This document shows, piece after piece, positions 61,289 through 64,000 of a DNA stretch of 64,000 nt. Both the position numbers and the translations under genes were made by a program. Numbering within the stretch: the first letter of the stretch is position 1; the number at the start of each line of letters is the position of its first letter. The DNA comes from Hyposmocoma kahamanoa (lineage: Eukaryota > Arthropoda > Insecta > Lepidoptera > Cosmopterigidae): NCBI RefSeq assembly GCF_003589595.1, contig NW_020654810.1:7404668-7468667 (forward strand), in the 5' to 3' direction. The notes beneath the pieces were generated by a model, which worked only from the letters and a program-made list of their open reading frames with translations, was not told where the DNA came from and did no database searches.

Positions 61289-61974
61289 GTACCACTTCAA
61301 ATATTAAACTTATGTCTAAACGGATAAGGTAAAAATTTCATTGATTACTTAATTACTTTTGCGATGTTCCGATACCAACGTATTTACCAGAAAATCATCC
61401 GATAATACAAATATAGAATGTCACTGTGTAACCTTCACAACATGACCACAACTGTGGAATGTAAACCTTATATCTGAACCACAAGATTAAAATTGATTTG
61501 CAGTACCGTAATGATGGACGCGAAAATTATAATGTCAAATAATACATTAGAATGATCGAAGTCAGAGGTTCCCAAACTTTTTTGTCTGGTAGACCATTCG
61601 CTCATTTATTTGGTGCTACACTGACACAATTGAATAGATTTTTTTATGTTTATTTTAAAATGGCGTGTTAATAAAAGTTTTTGTATTTTTATAATACGTA
61701 TAAATTTCAACATTTCTGCAAATTTTTCTTCAAACGTAAATAAACACTTGTTACAGATGTTTGGACATAGTTAAATCAATCTTGTCAAAATTTATAATGA
61801 GGTCAATGTAGCACTAAATAAACGAGTCGTGTTAAATTTTTCTGTTTTGCGTAGAACCTCTGCCTTTCTAATATTGTTTTTTTTTTAACAACCTCGTCAA
61901 CTTCAAATGTGTGTTTGGGAGCTGACACAGTGCTAGTGAAAAACTTTACAAAATAATCTCAGTACAGAGCACTA

Positions 61975-62160
61975 CAAAACGACCTCAAAAGCTATCCTCT
62001 AGATTGCCACCCTTAGAGGTGGAATATTTTCTTCAAATTTAAAAAAAAAAGGAAAAAGGATACTAAGGTACCCCCTTTCCAACAAAAAAAGATTCATCAA
62101 GATAGATACATAAAAAAATATCAGTCTGAACCGCCTCCTTTGTTTGAAGTCAGTTAAAAA
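61975..62160 (-). repeat. Repeat K copy
   Basis: cgacctcaaaagctatcctctagattgccacccttagaggtggaatatttt; shortened, with a poly(A)-like aaaaaaaaaagg insertion. Confidence 0.65.
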
Positions 62161-62861
62161 TAAAACGCATAGATCTCAAGGTTTATACGTTTATATAACC
62201 GTTTTTTATATTTGATGTGAAATGTTTAAAAACTTCATAGGTATTTTATGTCTATTATAAGAGAGTATTATGTATTTACAACGGAAAACCAAATTATGAT
62301 CACGATCGGCCTAAACGCGTTCCATTCTTGTGGACGTCCATTTACGTATCATACACCTCTTATTTGTCGCTGACATGGACTCCGGGAGGGAGATATAGAC
62401 CACTTCGGGAATCATCGATCTAAGATAACAATTCCATCGTCAACTTAAATTTCGAATAGTTCCCAAAGTTGGACTTGAATATAATATGCAAATTTATGTA
62501 ACACTGTAGTTTAGTTTAGGAAGAAGTTTGATACCCGATTAGCTTAGAAACAATAGATCACATTGCGCCCTCTATAATAAAATGACGAAATTCGTAAAGG
62601 AACGTTTTTGGGAAACTGACGAAGTGAATTTAAAAAAAGAATACGTCTGAAATAAAAGACGTAATATCAATCTTCTGAAAGAATCAAATAGAGTTTATAT
62701 TATAGATTCATAATATAATTGGTAGCAGGCAAATAAATGATGGTATATTTTTGCTAGTGCCGCATATTATGTTATTTTTTAAATGTACTTTTTATTTATT
62801 TTATTGATTATCATAGTGTTCTTACTACCATTAAATACATCTATTTTCATACAGAAAAGGA

Positions 62862-63010
62862 GGGGTGCGTCGTGCGGGAAAGACTCCTTTCGTACACCCT
62901 ATTGAGAGGTCGAAGGTTCGAATCCCTATGATGGCATGTGCCTGTGATTTTAATTTTTATGCAACGCGAATTTGTAAATATTTAAGTGCAATACCACTTG
63001 CTGACATTAC
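62862..63010 (+). mobile_element. tRNA-like SINE fragment
   Basis: gaggtcgaaggttcgaatccctatgatgg is a B-box-like segment, preceded by a cgtgcgggaaagactcc A-side. Body cctgtgattttaatttttatgcaacgcg. Not a functional tRNA, as there is no cloverleaf 3' half. Confidence 0.5.
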
Positions 63011-64000
63011 GGTAAAATACAATATTTATTTCGCGATTTTTAATTATTTCTTTTATAACATCTGGTTCGTTATCATAGGTAAAATCATCAGGCGTATAAT
63101 GGTATTTTTGTGACACCTTGTATGTGTGCAAGGCCGAGTTTATAACTCTTAGCGACAATAGTATGATAACGAGTAGGTTCATGACCCAAAAAGCTGATAT
63201 ACATACCTGTCGAGGCAACAAAGTGTAAATAAATGATAAGTTTGGCCCCTTGCCAACAGGAAGCGTAATATGCCAATGTTCTGGCACCTCTTATTAACAC
63301 CTCACGCGCTGAATATAAACGCTACATCTAGATTATGTTTCAAAACAAAATACTTTTACTCTCTCTACCTTTCATCGTAAAACCAAATTTGGTTTCTGGA
63401 ATTCATTTAGAGGTGAACAACCCGATCTGTGTTAACAGTTGAATTTCCAAAAATAGAACAGAGTTGTTTATTTTAACCATACGAATGCCCCGTTAGGAGG
63501 CATCAGGTTGATTGAAAATAACACTATCTCCCAATTCGCTAAGTGTTGTATCTATCTAACACACTTAAACTAAAAGTTTTGAAAAAGCTCTATGTCCATG
63601 CAGTAAAAGCGAAAAAGACGTAGCGCAGTTCGCTTCCGCTCGGTCAGCTGACACTTAAATTACATCTTTTCCGCTCTTATAGGACATATATGACGCTGTT
63701 AGCATAAAAGTGATGTAGCACCTTGAAATGCATATTGAATATAATGAGGGATTTAAATCTAGACAAATTAATTTTATATGTTAGCAGTTATATATGATCC
63801 AAATATATAATAATTATGTACAAAATAATATTGTAAGAAATTAAAAGTGGGTTATATGCAGGGCGTATTAAGGCTATGCCACACGAAGAAAGAAGACTTC
63901 ATATTGATTTTAAAAACAATTCGAACTGCATTCAAATATTTTTAAATAATCGCCTGCTTGTGCCGGGAATCGAATCCGCCAAATTTACAAAAAAACACCT

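Larger units (their letters stand above)
61289..64000 (+). other. Start of phosphatase intron 5, no exon found
   Basis: GT at 61289. I looked for the next PPM exon (VNG.LAVSRA.GD, later GD motifs) on the plus strand and found none. Holds repeat K (61975-62160) and a tRNA-like SINE head (62862-63010); the rest is A/T-rich with no recognised feature. Confidence 0.6.

Noticed and set aside
62865..63300. Possible next phosphatase exon or an unrelated small gene
   Set aside because: The plus sequence is a tRNA-like SINE and the minus ORFs lack PPM motifs or any known domain.

Overview
The window is A+T-rich animal nuclear DNA, most likely from a moth or butterfly (Lepidoptera). The evidence is two spliced host genes with GT-AG introns plus a dense load of interspersed repeats whose sequences match lepidopteran types: tRNA-derived SINEs, jockey/CR1/RTE-like LINE ends, mariner transposases and many MITEs. 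The organism is inferred from repeat content and the style of the fatty-acid-binding protein. No species can be named. A 400-base assembly gap lies at 22015-22414. I see no prokaryotic operons, CRISPR arrays, rRNA genes or functional tRNA genes.

Host genes. (1) On the minus strand, 6644 down to 3790, a complete four-exon gene encodes a 136-residue fatty-acid-binding protein (FABP). Its exons are 6644-6575, 5928-5759, 4179-4069 and 3849-3790. Each is too short to stand out as an ORF, but phases, splice sites and family motifs all fit. (2) On the plus strand, from 7881 beyond the right edge, five exons encode the first 277 residues of a PPM/PP2C-type Ser/Thr phosphatase of the POPX (PPM1E/PPM1F) type: 7881-8050, 44340-44449, 58893-59110, 59853-60041 and 61145-61288. 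Its first two introns are 36.3 and 14.4 kb. The 3' catalytic exons lie outside the window. The two genes are divergent, with 1.24 kb between their start codons.

Repeats. Most of the rest is transposon sediment inside the phosphatase introns. SINE-A is a ~270-bp family without obvious Pol III boxes; I count about 17 copies. SINE-B, -C and -D are tRNA-like families. LINE 3' ends of several clades are present. Three mariner loci occur at 32-35.5, 38.9-39.2 and 43.4-44 kb. MITEs can be classed by their target duplications (TTA/TAA, TA, 8 bp).

Nested insertions give relative ages. The mariner at 32-35.5 kb is split by a 286-bp element with 31-bp inverted repeats and a perfect 8-bp duplication, and by a 1.95-kb insertion with a near-perfect 8-bp duplication. 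The larger insertion carries a degraded THAP-like zinc-finger start. A second THAP-like remnant splits a SINE-B at 27.9-28.8 kb. Together they suggest a P-superfamily-like or other THAP transposon lineage that I cannot name. A 485-bp TTA-flanked element at 16.3-16.8 kb still encodes a MADF-domain start, tying this MITE to PIF/Harbinger.
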